64,000 nt of DNA from Sphingopyxis alaskensis RB2256 (GCF_000013985.1 NC_008048.1:2728001-2792000); one strand, 5' to 3'. Positions 1 to 8,237 are shown, counted from the stretch's first letter. Notes: generated from the sequence alone by a model not told the origin. Program-made: numbers and translations.

Positions 1-42
1 CTTTGATGGAGTAAGCCGCTGATCCGTAAAAGGAGACGATCC

Positions 43-981
43 ATGTCCGACGAGCTGGACAAACCGGGGACCGAAAAGCCCAACATTGCGGCACCGCCGG
101 CGCATGATCACGGCAAAAATGCGAACAGCAGGAGGCTGCTGCTCGCTCTCATCCTGACCGGTACCTTCCTGGTCGCAGAGGTCGTCGGTTCGTTCGTCTT
201 CAACAGTCTCGCGCTCCTTTCGGACGCTGGGCACATGCTGACCGATGTCGCAGCGCTGATCATCGCGCTGATGGCGATCCGCATCGGAGCGCGACCGGCC
301 GACGATCAGCGAACTTTTGGCTACAGACGCTTCGAGATCCTGGCGGCCGCCTTCAACGCGCTCATGCTGTTCGCAGTCGCCATCTATGTCCTCGTTGAGG
401 CACTCAACCGGTTCCGCGATCCTGAGCCGGTCCAGTCCACGGGCATGCTGGTTGTCGCCGTGGCCGGTCTCGCCATCAATCTGATTTCCATGCGGCTGTT
501 GAGCTCGGGCAAGGAGCAGAGCCTCAACCTCAAAGGTGCCTATCTCGAGGTATGGGCAGACATGCTCGGCTCGATCGGGGTCATTGCCGGGGCCATAGCC
601 ATTCGTTTCACGGGCGCTACCTGGATCGATCCCGTCGTCGCCGTCGGCATTGGCCTCTGGGTGCTCCCCCGGACGTGGATTTTGCTGCGCGATACGGCCA
701 ACGTTCTGCTGGAGGGCGTGCCGCGCGGCATGTCGCTGGACGAGGTGCGCAGGGCGATCAGTGAGGTCTCGGGCGTGCAAAGTGCCCACGATCTTCACGT
801 CTGGTCGATCACGACCGGCAATGTCAGCTGCTCCGTCCACATCGTGGTGGAGGACATCGCGCAAGCAGAGCCGACACGGACCCGCGTCGCACAAATGCTC
901 GCGCAAGCCTTTCAAATCGGTCACGCGACCATTCAGACCGAGAGTAAGCAGTGCGCTGAGGCGCGTTCCACGCACAGCTGA
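43..981 (+). CDS. czcD: CDF-family heavy-metal cation exporter (CzcD-like)
   Basis: Inner-membrane cation diffusion facilitator of 312 aa, the usual size. It would export Zn/Co/Cd from the cytoplasm in exchange for protons. A short His/Asp stretch near the N-terminus (HDHGKN, about residues 22-27) precedes six hydrophobic segments between about residues 30 and 215. The TM2 metal site is visible as HMLTD, and the TM5 region carries EVWADMLGS, the W-A-D form I associate with CzcD. A cytoplasmic C-terminal domain with HDLHVWS follows. AGGAG lies 8 bases before the ATG. It is the first gene in the window and its relation to the conjugative element is unclear. Family call is firm; the metal is inferred. 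Confidence 0.9.
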   Translation: MSDELDKPGTEKPNIAAPPAHDHGKNANSRRLLLALILTGTFLVAEVVGSFVFNSLALLSDAGHMLTDVAALIIALMAIRIGARPADDQRTFGYRRFEILAAAFNALMLFAVAIYVLVEALNRFRDPEPVQSTGMLVVAVAGLAINLISMRLLSSGKEQSLNLKGAYLEVWADMLGSIGVIAGAIAIRFTGATWIDPVVAVGIGLWVLPRTWILLRDTANVLLEGVPRGMSLDEVRRAISEVSGVQSAHDLHVWSITTGNVSCSVHIVVEDIAQAEPTRTRVAQMLAQAFQIGHATIQTESKQCAEARSTHS

Positions 982-1043
982 CGGACAATGCATTTCGCCC
1001 CACTTGAAGGCTCAGATCTTCAAGCAACCGAGAGGAGGCCATC

Positions 1044-1340
1044 ATGAGTTCAGCCGCAGATACAGGACAAGGCATGCTCTGCCCGGTTTGCAAAGTCACG
1101 CTGTCGATCTCCGAGCGACAGGGCGTCGAGATCGATTTCTGTCCGCAATGCCGCGGCGTGTGGCTCGATCGCGGGGAGCTCGACAAGATCATCGAGCGCT
1201 CCGAAACCGCCATGCCGCCGCAGCCGCGCGACCAAAGTCGGGAGGGTTCCCAGCCATGGGGGCACCAAGACGACCGTCACCGTTCGGGCCACCATGGATA
1301 CAAGCGCAGGCGCGGCTTTCTTTCGGACCTGTTCGACTGA
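1044..1340 (+). CDS. zf-TFIIB zinc-ribbon protein
   Basis: Small cytoplasmic protein of 98 aa with a single zinc ribbon. CPVC (about residues 14-17) and CPQC (about 37-40) supply four cysteines, followed by the family signature RGVWLDRGELDKI. The tail is His/Arg/Asp-rich (HQDDRHRSGHHGYKRRR) and ends LSDLFD, typical of this bacterial family. A strong ribosome site, GAGGAGG, sits 7 bases before the ATG. It follows the metal exporter in the same direction after about 60 bases, so the two may be co-transcribed. The family has no established biochemical function; a metal-related role is only a guess from the neighbour. Confidence 0.85.
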   Translation: MSSAADTGQGMLCPVCKVTLSISERQGVEIDFCPQCRGVWLDRGELDKIIERSETAMPPQPRDQSREGSQPWGHQDDRHRSGHHGYKRRRGFLSDLFD

Positions 1341-1376
1341 TCAGACGTGAACCGCCGCACGACGGCGGGACGGGGA

Positions 1377-1862
1377 ATGAGCATGTTTCTCGAAGAGAAT
1401 GACACGATCCTGCATGCCGCACCGCCGAAGGTCTGGGCCGCGCTCACCCGTTTTGACGCCTATGAACGGTGGAATCCCTTCGTCCGGATCTCCGGCCCGC
1501 TCGAGCAGGGCGCCCTCGTCGCCTATTCCTTCAGAATGAAATCGAACAAGCCGCGGTTTTTTACCATTGATGCCCGCATCACAGCGCTAGAGCCCCAAAG
1601 GTGTGTGACCTTCCGCTTCGGATTTGGCGGACTGATGTCGTTCGAGGAGAGCTATTGCGTTGAGCCCGTCCCCGTCGGATCGCGAATGGTTCACAGCTTT
1701 CGTTGCACCGGCCTGCTCTCCGGGCTGAAGCTGAGGCGGATGCGGCAAAACTTCAGCAAGATGCTCGAGATCACCGACCGGCTGTTTCAGCGGCACCTCA
1801 CGCCTGCGCGGCCTCCCTTGCCCAAGAAACGTCCGAGGAAGGGATTTCGGCCTAATGCCTGA
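1377..1862 (+). CDS. SRPBCC-family (START/Bet v1-like) protein
   Basis: 161 aa protein of the SRPBCC ligand-binding fold. The opening (EENDTILHAAPPKVWAALTRFDAYERWNPFV) is the classic first strand and helix of polyketide-cyclase/dehydrase-like members, in which a Trp-Asn-Pro follows the first helix. Later strands (VTFRFGFGG, SRMVHSFRCTGLL) fit the fold. The C-terminus is basic and proline-rich (PARPPLPKKRPRKG), which is unusual. Start chosen at the ATG at 1377; a GTG at 1347 and an ATG at 1383 are also possible and no ribosome site decides between them. Ligand and function cannot be read from the sequence. Confidence 0.75.
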   Translation: MSMFLEENDTILHAAPPKVWAALTRFDAYERWNPFVRISGPLEQGALVAYSFRMKSNKPRFFTIDARITALEPQRCVTFRFGFGGLMSFEESYCVEPVPVGSRMVHSFRCTGLLSGLKLRRMRQNFSKMLEITDRLFQRHLTPARPPLPKKRPRKGFRPNA

Positions 1863-2039
1863 CGGTCCGCAAGTTTGGTCCCCGCAAGCCATCTGCGGGA
1901 GAAAGGCACCCGCAAGACGGTGCCAGCTTCCCTTGCGGCGCGGGCCACGCCGTGGGCGCGCGCCCCCGCGCCCACGGCGACACTCTGGCACAAGAGGTTT
2001 GTCATCGCCAACGCTCTCGAATGCATGGAAGGAAGGGTT

Positions 2040-2453
2040 ATGGCTTTCTGCTTGAAGCGCGATGGTTTGTCCCACCGCATCGCCCCGTCACGCCGCTTTG
2101 CCACCCTTCTGGTGGCAATTCCCTTTGCCGGCGTTCTGGTCGGGTGTTCCGGGCCCGAACGAGCCGAGAACTCCGAGGCAACCACGAACACGAATGTCTC
2201 TGTCCAAATGCCGCCCGCCATTGTGGCAAGCCACACATACAGATGCGTTGGCGGGGACGTCCTCTATGTCGACTTCCTGGCGGACGAGACATCCATCATT
2301 GTCAGGCGTGCGCCTTCTGGCCCTTCGCTCCGATTGACGGCGCCGGCGCAAGGTCTCGCCTATGTGGGCGAGCGTATGAATCTCACACTCGATGGCAAGG
2401 ACATCAAATTGGATGAGCCTAAGAAGCCTTCCCAAGCATGCAAGCGCGCCTGA
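2040..2453 (+). CDS. small lipoprotein, possibly lysozyme-inhibitor (MliC)-like
   Basis: 137 aa protein with a basic N-terminus, a hydrophobic segment (LLVAIPFAGVL) and a lipobox ending VGC at about residue 35, so it should be lipidated and exported. The mature part has two cysteines (YRCVGGD near residue 68 and QAC near the C-terminus) and a beta-rich layout vaguely like the MliC/PliC lysozyme-inhibitor domain. That resemblance is weak and I would not assign it. GGAAGG sits before the ATG at 2040, which decides this start over longer upstream readings. Unknown function. Confidence 0.55.
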   Translation: MAFCLKRDGLSHRIAPSRRFATLLVAIPFAGVLVGCSGPERAENSEATTNTNVSVQMPPAIVASHTYRCVGGDVLYVDFLADETSIIVRRAPSGPSLRLTAPAQGLAYVGERMNLTLDGKDIKLDEPKKPSQACKRA

Positions 2454-2667
2454 AGCGGACGTCTGGTGTCGACCTGCGCGGGATCCTGATTATGGCCATA
2501 TCCATGTCGAGGCCTGTTCGGGCGGCATGCCCGTGGCTCTGGCAGATGCGCCGCGGCTGAGACTTGGTTACCGCGTCTCACGGTATGTGGACTTCACGGC
2601 AACGCTGCCAATTGACGCGGCGAGGATCGACAATGTGGTCGTCTCGCACAGACTGACCGACGACTGA
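2413..2667 (+). CDS. short hypothetical ORF, possible gene remnant
   Basis: Open frame of up to 84 aa that overlaps the end of the lipoprotein gene in another frame. The part after 2460 has coding-like third-position GC and ends with a plausible strand-rich segment (LRLGYRVSRYVDFTATLP). No ribosome site, no recognised domain. It may be the 3' end of a larger gene cut by rearrangement, or not a gene at all. Confidence 0.25.
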   Translation: MSLRSLPKHASAPEADVWCRPARDPDYGHIHVEACSGGMPVALADAPRLRLGYRVSRYVDFTATLPIDAARIDNVVVSHRLTDD

Positions 2668-2841
2668 CAAGGGGTGCGAGTGGGCAGCTGCGGTCCGGTG
2701 ATCCTCACAAATAATGCGATGATCGCGACCTCGGCGGGATGGTCGTTTCGGCCTCGCGCAGCGCCGTGCCCATACGGTGAAACTCGAGCGGCAAGACAAA
2801 GCGCTCGCGTGCCTGCCGCTTGTGGCACGCAGGGATCGGCT

Positions 2842-2878
2842 CCCGCCTTCTGCGGCGGGCTCCGCTTCAAATTTTGAA
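2842..2878 (+). terminator. weak terminator-like hairpin plus palindrome
   Basis: CCCGCC and GGCGGG pair around a 6-base loop (2842-2859). A TTCAAA/TTTGAA palindrome follows directly. It could end transcription from the left-hand genes. The T-run is short, so this is tentative. Confidence 0.35.
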
Positions 2879-2920
2879 CCTCATTTTAGTAGTTTAATAG
2901 CGAGCGCAGCAGGCTACCTT

Positions 2921-2940
2921 CTGGTTTGGCTGATAACCAG
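2921..2940 (+). promoter_or_regulatory. candidate lux-box-like 20-bp dyad
   Basis: CTGGTTTGGCTGATAACCAG is 20 bases long with 6-base inverted arms (CTGGTT/AACCAG), the size and symmetry of a LuxR-family binding site. It lies about 170 bases before the luxR start. It does not match the Vibrio lux box, so the assignment rests on size, symmetry and position only. Confidence 0.35.
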
Positions 2941-3108
2941 CCGGAGGCGGCTTGGTAGCGGGATTCGGGCAAGCACCGATTTCAAAGGAAAAGGAGTGTA
3001 GAGCAGGACACCAGACGCAGCGTGAGACAGAGGTTCTGGTGCCCACCAGTTGAAAGGCGGTCCGCGGGGTGCGGGTTGGGAACGCGCTCGCGGGCGTAGT
3101 AGGGGACT

Positions 3109-3861
3109 ATGAGACTTGGTTTGGTGGAGTTACTTGGCGACAGCATATTAACGGCATCCTCGATTGACCATCTGCATGAGGCGTTGACGCGCGCGACCCG
3201 CGACATGGGTTTCGATCGCTTTGCGCTTTCGCTCGAAATCGGCTGCGGCGCCGACAGCAGTACGTCCCTTCTGATCCATGATTATCCGGCAAGCTGGGCC
3301 GACGTGTATATCGGCTTCAATCTGGCGGCGAGCGATCCGGTTCGCCGCGCGGCCGAGCGCAGCGTGTTGGGCTTTGGCTGGCGAAATATCCTCGACCTGG
3401 TTCCAATGACCGAGATCGAGAAGACCACCTTCGAAACCGGACGGCGTCATGGGCTTGCCGATGGGTTCACTGTCCCGCGGCATCTTCCCGGCGATGTTAC
3501 CGGGTCATGCTCGTTCGTTACCGGCCTTGGAAAATCGATCCCACATGCGATGCTGATCGTTGCCGAAATGCTTGGCGCAATGGCAATCGCCAGCGCAAGG
3601 CAGCTTTCAGGATGGACGAGCCGGTCGGTACAGCCAAGATTAACGGATCGGCAGCGCGACTGCGTCCTTTGGGCCGCGCGCGGAAAGACAGACTGGGAAA
3701 TCTCGCGAATCCTCGACATCAGCCATGAAACCGTGATCCAGCACCTCAAGGATGCCCGCGAACGCTACGAGACGCACAAGCGCGCGTCGCTGATCCTTTA
3801 CGCATTGTACGACGGCCTCATCAGCTTCGCCGACATTTTTCGCTGGCGGGTTCGAAGCTGA
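3109..3861 (+). CDS. LuxR-family quorum-sensing regulator
   Basis: 250 aa protein with the two expected domains. The N-terminal autoinducer-binding domain (about residues 10-165) shows the conserved aromatic/acid set in the stretch DYPASWADVYIGFNLAASDPV and a later W in GFGWRNI. The C-terminal LuxR HTH begins LTDRQRDCVLWAARGKTDWEIS (about residues 182-203) and continues through ISHETVIQHLKDARERY. It should bind an acyl-homoserine lactone and then DNA. It lies directly upstream of a luxI gene in the same direction, so it is not a solo receptor. Likely role: density-dependent control of the conjugative element, by analogy with TraR; targets are unknown. Confidence 0.9.
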   Translation: MRLGLVELLGDSILTASSIDHLHEALTRATRDMGFDRFALSLEIGCGADSSTSLLIHDYPASWADVYIGFNLAASDPVRRAAERSVLGFGWRNILDLVPMTEIEKTTFETGRRHGLADGFTVPRHLPGDVTGSCSFVTGLGKSIPHAMLIVAEMLGAMAIASARQLSGWTSRSVQPRLTDRQRDCVLWAARGKTDWEISRILDISHETVIQHLKDARERYETHKRASLILYALYDGLISFADIFRWRVRS

Positions 3862-3969
3862 CGGTCGAATCCCTCTGGCCCGCGTGCTGTCTCTCCCCAT
3901 TTCTTGGTATGGGCGGCTCGCGGGCAGCGATGTTCTTTCCTGCGCGGTATCAACCGCGGAGAAAAGGTC

Positions 3970-4596
3970 ATGCCAGAGGAGATCGGGGAACGGATCGAGA
4001 TTGATGAGGACGGGGCGTTGCGGGCGATGTTCCGAGCGCGCAAGGAAATCTTCATCGACCTTCTGAAATGGGACCTCCCCATCCTGGCAAACGAGTTCGA
4101 GGTCGATCAGTTCGACCGCCAAGCAGAATATCTCATCCTGCTCGAGCAGGGCGTCAGGCACCGTGCGTCGACGCGATTGCTCCGGACCGACCAACCACAT
4201 CTGCTCGGCGACCTTTATCCGCATCTCTGCGCTGGGCCGGTGCCGGTCGGCCCGACTATTCGCGAGATCACCCGTTTTTGCCTCGATCGCCACCAGCGGG
4301 CACCCGAGCGGCGCAGCGCCCGCAACCAGCTCGTCACCGCACTTGCCGAGCATGCGCTGGCGACGGGTATCACGTCCTACACCGGAGTCGCCGAGCAGGA
4401 GTGGTTCGAGCAAATCCGGCGTTTCGGCTGGGACTGCAAAGCACTGGGTCAGCCCCTCGATCACGAGGGCCGCCGGCTTATCGCGCTCCACATCCGGATC
4501 GATGACGAAACGATCAGTGGCTTGCAGGCCGGCGGCACCTATGAGGCGCCGCGGTTGATGCTGGCGGCTCCGCGCATAGGTGGAAACGGCCGATGA
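3970..4596 (+). CDS. acyl-homoserine-lactone synthase (LuxI family)
   Basis: 208 aa, the usual length. It would join S-adenosylmethionine and an acyl-ACP to make an N-acyl homoserine lactone. The invariant LuxI residues are visible near the N-terminus: R24 and F28 in FRARKEIF, W34, and D46 and D49 in EVDQFD. RTDQPHLLGDLYPHLC further on matches the TraI-type consensus. The ATG at 3970 was chosen because it places these residues at their standard positions; an upstream GTG reading adds unconserved sequence. Its stop overlaps the next start by four bases (ATGA), so it is co-translated with the dioxygenase. Confidence 0.9.
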   Translation: MPEEIGERIEIDEDGALRAMFRARKEIFIDLLKWDLPILANEFEVDQFDRQAEYLILLEQGVRHRASTRLLRTDQPHLLGDLYPHLCAGPVPVGPTIREITRFCLDRHQRAPERRSARNQLVTALAEHALATGITSYTGVAEQEWFEQIRRFGWDCKALGQPLDHEGRRLIALHIRIDDETISGLQAGGTYEAPRLMLAAPRIGGNGR

Positions 4597-5468
4597 CCAG
4601 ACTCGCCTCTCTCCGCGGCGCAGCGCCGGCCTGGATCGATCAACTCCGCAACAAGGGCTATTGCATCATTCCCGATGCTTTGCCGGCCGGAGCCATTGCC
4701 GCCCTCGAAGCGGATCTGGATCCGGTCTTTGCGGCAACGCCCTTCTGCCAAGGCCGCTTCTATGGCGAAAGCACCAAGCGCTTCGGCTCCCTCCTAAGGC
4801 GCTCGCGCCATGCGGCGCAGCTCGTTCTCAATCCGATCATCCTTGCGATGGTCGAGGAGATTCTGGGCCCAGCCTGCGACCGCATCCAGCTCAATGTCGC
4901 CCAAGCGATCGAGATCCATCCCGGTGAAGTGCGCCAGTTTCCGCACCGCGATCACGATATGTGGCAGGGCGAAAAAGGAAATCACGAATATCTCGTCAAT
5001 GTGATCTGGCCGCTGACGCCCTTCACGCGCGACAACGGCGCGACACAAATCTACCCCGGCAGCCACGGGCCGAACGGCATGGCACGCGACGAATTGGGCG
5101 AACCGATCATTGCCGAATGCGGTCCCGGCTCCGCCATCTGCTTTCTCGGGTCGACGGCACATGGTGCGGGCGCAAATCGAACCGGCCATGTGCGGCGCGG
5201 CATCGTCATCGGTTACTGCCTTGGATGGCTCAAGCCCTATGAGAACCAGTGGCTCGCCTATCCACCCGAGATTGCCCGCACTTTCCCGCGCGAACTGTCC
5301 GCGCTTGCCCGCTATACGCAGCACCGGCCCAACCTCGGCAATTTCGAAGGCCAGTGCCCATCGATCCTGCTCGGCGATCGCGTGCCTGAGAACATCGGGG
5401 CGATCGACGCGCTCCGGCCCGATCAGGAAGCAATGATAGAAGGCTTCGGCCAGCCCGCTTGGGGCTGA
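4593..5468 (+). CDS. phytanoyl-CoA dioxygenase (PhyH) family protein
   Basis: 291 aa Fe(II)/2-oxoglutarate-dependent dioxygenase. The facial triad is visible: the H-x-D pair in FPHRDHDMW (H118, D120) and a distal His in STAHGAGANRTGH (about H190), with the 2-oxoglutarate-binding Arg shortly after in VRRG. QIYPGSH is another typical stretch. It overlaps luxI by four bases, which ties it to quorum sensing. A substrate cannot be read; it might modify the signal or an acyl precursor, but that is speculation. Confidence 0.85.
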   Translation: MTRLASLRGAAPAWIDQLRNKGYCIIPDALPAGAIAALEADLDPVFAATPFCQGRFYGESTKRFGSLLRRSRHAAQLVLNPIILAMVEEILGPACDRIQLNVAQAIEIHPGEVRQFPHRDHDMWQGEKGNHEYLVNVIWPLTPFTRDNGATQIYPGSHGPNGMARDELGEPIIAECGPGSAICFLGSTAHGAGANRTGHVRRGIVIGYCLGWLKPYENQWLAYPPEIARTFPRELSALARYTQHRPNLGNFEGQCPSILLGDRVPENIGAIDALRPDQEAMIEGFGQPAWG

Positions 5469-5472
5469 ACCT

Positions 5473-6087
5473 ATGAGCCCCGCCTATGTTCTCGAGCCGA
5501 CCTACGATACGCTGAGGCGGCGGCTGTTCGCCGGCGTCTGGCCGTCGGGGCAGCGCCTTGAAGCCGCCCGGCTCGCTGCTGAGCTTGGCGTCAGCATGAC
5601 GCCCGTGCGCGACAGTCTCAATCGGCTTGCGGGCGAACGTCTGGTTCACTCGTCGCCCGGCGAAGGATTCCAGGTTCCCCTGCTCAGCGAAACCGAGCTT
5701 CGGGGACTTATAGACTGGCATCGCGCTCTCATAGACGTTGCACTTGGACCCCGGGGGACAATCGCGATGCCCACGGAATTACCGCAAGGCCATGACGGTA
5801 TCGGCGAGCGCACGGCGATCCTGTTTACGGCAATCGCAAGTACGGCACAAAGCCTCGAGCTTCACTGGGCTCTCGGCAATGCCGCTGCGCGCCTCGGCTG
5901 TTATCGGCGACATGAGGAAACCGTGCTCGATGACGCGCATTCGGAACTGGCCGCTCTTGAAGCGCTTGTGCGCGTGGGAAAGCGCGATGGGCTGGTGCGG
6001 GCAATCGAGCGGTATCATGACCGCCGCCGCACCGTTGCCGGTGATCTGGTGCATGCTGCCCGCTATGCCGGATCCTCTGATGCGTGA
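5473..6087 (+). CDS. GntR-family transcriptional regulator
   Basis: 204 aa. The N-terminal winged HTH is clear: YDTLRRRLFAGVWPSGQRLEAARLAAELGVSMTPVRDSLNRLAGERLV (about residues 10-57) carries the GntR pattern with SxTPVRDxLxRL. The C-terminal half is helical and shorter than a full FCD domain. The gene starts 4 bases after the dioxygenase stop, so it belongs to the luxI operon. It may sense the dioxygenase product or control the operon; the effector is unknown. Confidence 0.85.
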   Translation: MSPAYVLEPTYDTLRRRLFAGVWPSGQRLEAARLAAELGVSMTPVRDSLNRLAGERLVHSSPGEGFQVPLLSETELRGLIDWHRALIDVALGPRGTIAMPTELPQGHDGIGERTAILFTAIASTAQSLELHWALGNAAARLGCYRRHEETVLDDAHSELAALEALVRVGKRDGLVRAIERYHDRRRTVAGDLVHAARYAGSSDA

Positions 6088-6142
6088 AGCCGGATCGCAC
6101 ATGGCACTCAATCCCAAGAACGGAACCACAGGGAGGAAGATG

Positions 6143-6379
6143 ATGACGAAGAAGAAGCTGATCCTGACGGTGCTCACAGGCCCGTTCGCTCTGGCGGCCT
6201 GCGCCCAGTCTGCCCCGCGCAGCAGTGAATATTTCGCCGAGCATCTGGACGAGGCTCGCCAGATCGTCGCCGGCTGCCGTGACGGGACCGTGCGCGGCGA
6301 AGAATGTGCGAATGCGGGCCTGGCGATCGAGGAGGCCGATGCGAAGGCACGGTTCAGGCGCTTCAGGGGCCGCGATTGA
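6143..6379 (+). CDS. eexN: EexN-family entry-exclusion lipoprotein
   Basis: 78 aa lipoprotein. Lysine-rich start, hydrophobic stretch LILTVLTGPFAL and a lipobox AAC at about residue 20. The mature part has the EexN layout: EYFAEHLDEARQIVAGC, then a second Cys in GEECANAGLAIEEADAK. It would block redundant uptake of the same element by mating partners. GGGAGGA gives the best spacing to the second of two adjacent ATGs (6143; the first is 6140). Its tail RFRRFRGRD closely resembles the end of TrbJ in this window. Finding it far from trbI suggests cargo was inserted between them. Confidence 0.8.
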   Translation: MTKKKLILTVLTGPFALAACAQSAPRSSEYFAEHLDEARQIVAGCRDGTVRGEECANAGLAIEEADAKARFRRFRGRD

Positions 6380-6386
6380 TGCCTGC

Positions 6387-6776
6387 CTATCGAATGACCT
6401 GGACTTTCACCCCGGCAGCATCCGCTATCGTCCGCCACGTCTTGTCCGCCGTGAGAGCGGGCAACCCGTCGCGCAGCGCGAGCGCCAGGCAGAATCTTTC
6501 GCCAAGGGACAGGCCCGCCTCGACGGTCACGGCCCTCAGCCTCCCGGCGATGGTCGCCAAGGCCTGGTCTGCTTCGACTATCTCCATCGGCAGGGGATGC
6601 AGCATGGCATCGACTTCATTCGCAGGCATGCCCGCATGAATGAAATGGCTCACCACCTCGGCGTAATTGACCGAGGTCATCCGCGACGCGGCGATCGCAT
6701 CCGCCACCTTTGCCGCTCCAGCCTCTTCCTTCAGCAATGCCAACAGCGCCGACGCATCGAGGACGGCTTCGCTCAC
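6387..6776 (-). CDS. vapC: VapC-type PIN-domain toxin
   Basis: 129 aa PIN ribonuclease. It starts with the signature VLDASALLALL (first acidic residue D7). The second acidic position is the Glu in VNYAEVVSHF, and the third cluster is in LSLGERFCLALALRDG and LTADKTW near the C-terminus. It would cleave RNA when not held by its antitoxin. It overlaps the upstream antitoxin gene by four bases (ATGA), the normal VapBC order. It is convergent with eexN, 7 bases away. Confidence 0.9.
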   Translation of the reverse strand: MSEAVLDASALLALLKEEAGAAKVADAIAASRMTSVNYAEVVSHFIHAGMPANEVDAMLHPLPMEIVEADQALATIAGRLRAVTVEAGLSLGERFCLALALRDGLPALTADKTWRTIADAAGVKVQVIR

Positions 6777-7018
6777 TCGCCGGAGTCCTCGCGACGGCCC
6801 GCGAGGAACGCATCAACCGACGCCTCGGGCTTTCCGGCGGTGTATTTTTTCGCGAGCGCCTGCGCATGCGCGATCGACTGGGCGACGGTTCGCAGGATGA
6901 CGCCGTCGGGCGTCTCTTCGACGAGCAGCGAGCCACCGCCGGCAAGGCCCAAGCGCTTGCGGATATCTGCGGGCAAGCTCATCCGACCGTTCGGGGTGAT
7001 CGTGACCTGAACCGTCAT
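6773..7018 (-). CDS. vapB: AbrB/SpoVT-type antitoxin (VapB)
   Basis: 81 aa antitoxin. The N-terminal swapped-hairpin DNA-binding domain reads VTITPNGRMSLPADIRKRLGLAGGGSLLVEETPDGVILR. The C-terminal helix (SIAHAQALAKKYTAG) is the expected toxin-binding segment. It would repress its own operon together with the PIN toxin encoded immediately downstream. A sigma-70-like promoter should lie in the 158-base gap before 7177. Confidence 0.9.
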   Translation of the reverse strand: MTVQVTITPNGRMSLPADIRKRLGLAGGGSLLVEETPDGVILRTVAQSIAHAQALAKKYTAGKPEASVDAFLAGRREDSGE

Positions 7019-7176
7019 CGCGTACCCTTAAGTCCATTGCTCCGCGCGTGCGGGAGCGGTCATTACCCAATGACAGCTTTATGCCACAAATCTCCAGCCG
7101 TGTCGCGATTCATTTTTTGAGACACGATCGGCGTTTCATGGGTGCAAAGCGACCCATGTGCTGTTAGGCTATCCCA

Positions 7177-8109
7177 ATGCGCACCGGCCTCGATCATCTT
7201 CCGGCACAGAAACGACGCGAAATCGAGCGGGTCGTGCAGATCATCTTCGAGGAGTTCGACGATGCGCTGGCGCTCGCCACGCATCAGTGGAAGAAGAAGG
7301 GCAGGATCGAGAAGATCATTCTCTACGGCAGCTATGCGCGCGGCGGCTGGGTCGATGAACCGCATACGGCCAAAGGCTACCAGTCGGATTTCGACCTGCT
7401 CATCATCGTCAACGACAAAAGGCTGACCGATCGGGTCGATTATTGGCTGAAGCTGGAGGATCGGCTCAACCGCGAGCTGTCGATCACGAAGACACTCAAG
7501 ACGCCGGTCAATTTCATCGTCCACACGCTCCAGGAAGTGAATGATGGCCTGGCGCACGGCCGCTACTTCTTCATGGATGTCGCACGCGACGGCATCGCGC
7601 TCTACCAGTTCGAGGACGGCGAGCTTCACAAGCCAAAGCCTAAGACGCCCGAACAGGCGTTGGCAATGGCGAAGGAATATTTTGACGAGTGGATGCCTGC
7701 TGCATCAGGTATGCTCGAAACCGCGAAGTTCAGCCAAAAGCAGGGGCGATTGAAGGATGCGGCGTTCTTGATGCACCAAGCGACGGAGCGTCTTTATCAC
7801 TGCGTCCTCCTAGTCGTGACTTTCTATACGCCACACGTCCACAACATCGGCTTCCTGCGCACTCAGGCGGAACGTCTCGACCTTCGGCTGGTCGATGCCT
7901 GGCCGCGCGAACGAAAGGTCGACCGAACACTCTTCGAGAAGCTCAAGGAAGCCTATGTGAAGGCCCGCTATTCGAAGCACTACCGGATCAGCACCGAGCA
8001 ACTCGAATGGCTCGCAGCGCGCGTCGAGGAACTGGGCACCATCGTTCACACGATCTGCACCGAACGCCTCACCGCCCTCGAACAGGACGTCGCGCGGGAG
8101 GGATCGTAA
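7177..8109 (+). CDS. fused nucleotidyltransferase (MNT) - HEPN protein
   Basis: 310 aa two-domain protein. The N-terminal half is a minimal nucleotidyltransferase: GSYARGG (about residues 52-58) and SDFDLLI (about 70-76) give the GSxARG...DxD signature. The C-terminal half is a HEPN domain: a long helical segment with HQATERLYHCVLLV and, near the end, ARYSKHYRIS, a variant of the R-Y-x-H motif. MNT and HEPN usually occur as separate antitoxin and toxin genes, where the MNT protein AMPylates the HEPN RNase. Here both are in one chain, so it may be self-regulated. No partner gene is adjacent. Confidence 0.85.
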   Translation: MRTGLDHLPAQKRREIERVVQIIFEEFDDALALATHQWKKKGRIEKIILYGSYARGGWVDEPHTAKGYQSDFDLLIIVNDKRLTDRVDYWLKLEDRLNRELSITKTLKTPVNFIVHTLQEVNDGLAHGRYFFMDVARDGIALYQFEDGELHKPKPKTPEQALAMAKEYFDEWMPAASGMLETAKFSQKQGRLKDAAFLMHQATERLYHCVLLVVTFYTPHVHNIGFLRTQAERLDLRLVDAWPRERKVDRTLFEKLKEAYVKARYSKHYRISTEQLEWLAARVEELGTIVHTICTERLTALEQDVAREGS

Positions 8110-8237
8110 CCCTCCGGGGCCGGGACGCGCACGGCCCGGTCGCCGCGAATGCGGCGATAGAGCCCGACGGCCGCAAGGCCGTCCCGCCCCAAGCGATCTG
8201 CATGGCTGACTGGGCCGGATTGCTCGTAATTCGCCCT

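Larger units (their letters stand above)
2668..3108. other. 441-base intergenic region upstream of luxR
   Basis: No convincing gene. It holds a CCCGCC/GGCGGG hairpin (2842-2859), a TTCAAA/TTTGAA palindrome (about 2866-2878) and a 20-base dyad at 2921-2940 described separately. It is AT-richer than its surroundings around 2870-2910 and presumably carries the luxR promoter. Confidence 0.6.

Noticed and set aside
3640..4491. Long minus-strand open frame opposite luxR/luxI
   Set aside because: No recognisable protein; it mirrors the clearly coding plus-strand luxI.
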